Origin: AC-32 sp038236705 | GTDB taxonomy: Bacteria; Actinomycetota; Thermoleophilia; Gaiellales; Gaiellaceae | Length of the DNA stretch: 64,000 nt | NCBI GenBank assembly: GCA_038236705.1 | Contig: JBBRZN010000008.1 | Span: forward strand, 1-64,000 | Direction of reading: 5' to 3' | In this document: positions 63,672-64,000 of the stretch, piece after piece | Layout of the letters: each line of letters begins with the position of its first letter | Position numbering within the stretch: position 1 is the stretch's first letter | Program-made: the position numbers and the translations under genes | Notes under the pieces: model-generated | What the model was told of the DNA's origin: nothing | The model's input: the letters and a program-made list of their open reading frames with translations, nothing else | The model's database searches: none

Positions 63672-64000
63672 TGGCCACCGAGCCTGACCCGCGCTCGCTG
63701 CGCGAGGAGGTCGCACGCCTCCAGGCGCGGGTGGAGAAGGGCGAGGAGCGCCGGCGCGCACTCGTCCACATCATGGGCGACCTGAACGAGTCGAACCGCC
63801 GGCTCGCCGACCAGCGCAAGGCGATGCTGCACATCCTCAAGGACTCGCACCGCTCCAACCAGCGGCTCGGCGACAGCCGCAAGGCGATGATCCACATCAT
63901 GGGCGACCTGCGCGAAACGACGCAGGAGATGGAGCGCCGCGAGCAGGAGCTGCGCGACAAGCAGGAGCAGCTGGTTCAGGCCGGCAAGCTGGCGACGCTG
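63671..64000 (+). CDS. Sensor histidine kinase N-terminus (partial, runs off the right edge)
   Basis: The ATG overlaps the triple-PAS gene stop (TGATG). The visible 110 residues form a long coiled coil with repeated segments (H-I-M-G-D-L-N-E-S-N-R-R-L, H-I-L-K-D-S-H-R-S-N-Q-R-L, H-I-M-G-D-L-R-E-T). They end with Q-L-V-Q-A-G-K-L-A-T-L, the usual lead into a HisKA dimerisation domain. The kinase domain lies outside the window. The coupled start suggests it works with the triple-PAS protein. Confidence 0.7.
   Translation, partial: MATEPDPRSLREEVARLQARVEKGEERRRALVHIMGDLNESNRRLADQRKAMLHILKDSHRSNQRLGDSRKAMIHIMGDLRETTQEMERREQELRDKQEQLVQAGKLATL

Overview
The window is high-GC, densely coded bacterial chromosome. 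Its gene content suggests an uncultured actinobacterium of the Thermoleophilia (Gaiellales/Solirubrobacterales) type. Supporting signs are GTG/TTG starts, a CGAAC-N4-GTTCG LexA box, several very large cyclase-ATPase-TPR and LuxR regulators, a collagen-like protein with a typical hydrophobic leader, a stand-alone large-subunit-type methylmalonyl-CoA mutase, and a selenocysteine insertion locus. The taxonomic placement is inference; there is no 16S gene here.

Layout. 1-10.6 kb is a regulator-rich region: a PAS-LuxR protein, an adenosine-deaminase family enzyme, a zinc-ribbon/cyclase/ATPase/TPR protein, three further LuxR-type proteins and a membrane HD-GYP protein. The 6.1-10.1 kb part has visibly lower G+C. 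10.7-20.6 kb (minus strand) is a double peptide-ABC transporter locus: two sets of binding protein plus DppB/DppC permeases, with one shared pair of ATPases at the downstream end. 20.7-30 kb holds a SigA-like sigma factor, a type IA topoisomerase, a lysophospholipid acyltransferase, a 5'-3' exonuclease, an HDAC-family deacetylase, a two-component pair, RNase P RNA and a lexA operon with its SOS box. 30-45 kb holds tRNA-Leu, a decayed glyoxalase gene, tldD/pmbA, secG, a glycosyltransferase, the mutase, a fused MoaD-MoaE, a PAP2 phosphatase, a subtilase, a collagen-like protein, an M50 protease and a LOG-family protein. 45.1-48.75 kb is the selenocysteine locus: selA, selB and selC (tRNA-Sec).

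The main finding is a genomic island of about 11.5 kb in the 3' half of selC. A 62-bp core, from the anticodon loop to the discriminator base, is intact in selC (48689-48750) and repeated at 60145-60206, directly after the C-terminal remnant of a tyrosine integrase. Direct 11-bp repeats of the type ACTGGCGCGCA lie just inside both ends, as expected for integrase arm sites. A third core copy, inverted and 60/62 identical, sits at 55770-55831 with its own arm repeats. Two degenerate tRNA-Asp 3' halves bracket a large regulator gene inside the island. The island therefore looks composite and decayed. It carries truncated genes (sialidase, hydrolase, IS110 and HARE-HTH fragments) and two intact large cargo genes: a cyclase/ATPase/TPR regulator and a six-repeat secreted protein.

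Two small structured repeat families are associated with the tRNAs. One is a hairpin with an asymmetric internal loop (C opposite ATGAC) and compensatory stem changes; it follows both tRNA-Leu and a tRNA-Asp remnant. The other is a 17-bp palindrome found near tRNA-Leu and selC. Paired 19-23-bp palindromes lie between selA and selB.

Beyond the island, 60.2-64 kb holds a small membrane protein, a secreted beta-helix protein, a triple-PAS protein and the start of a histidine kinase.
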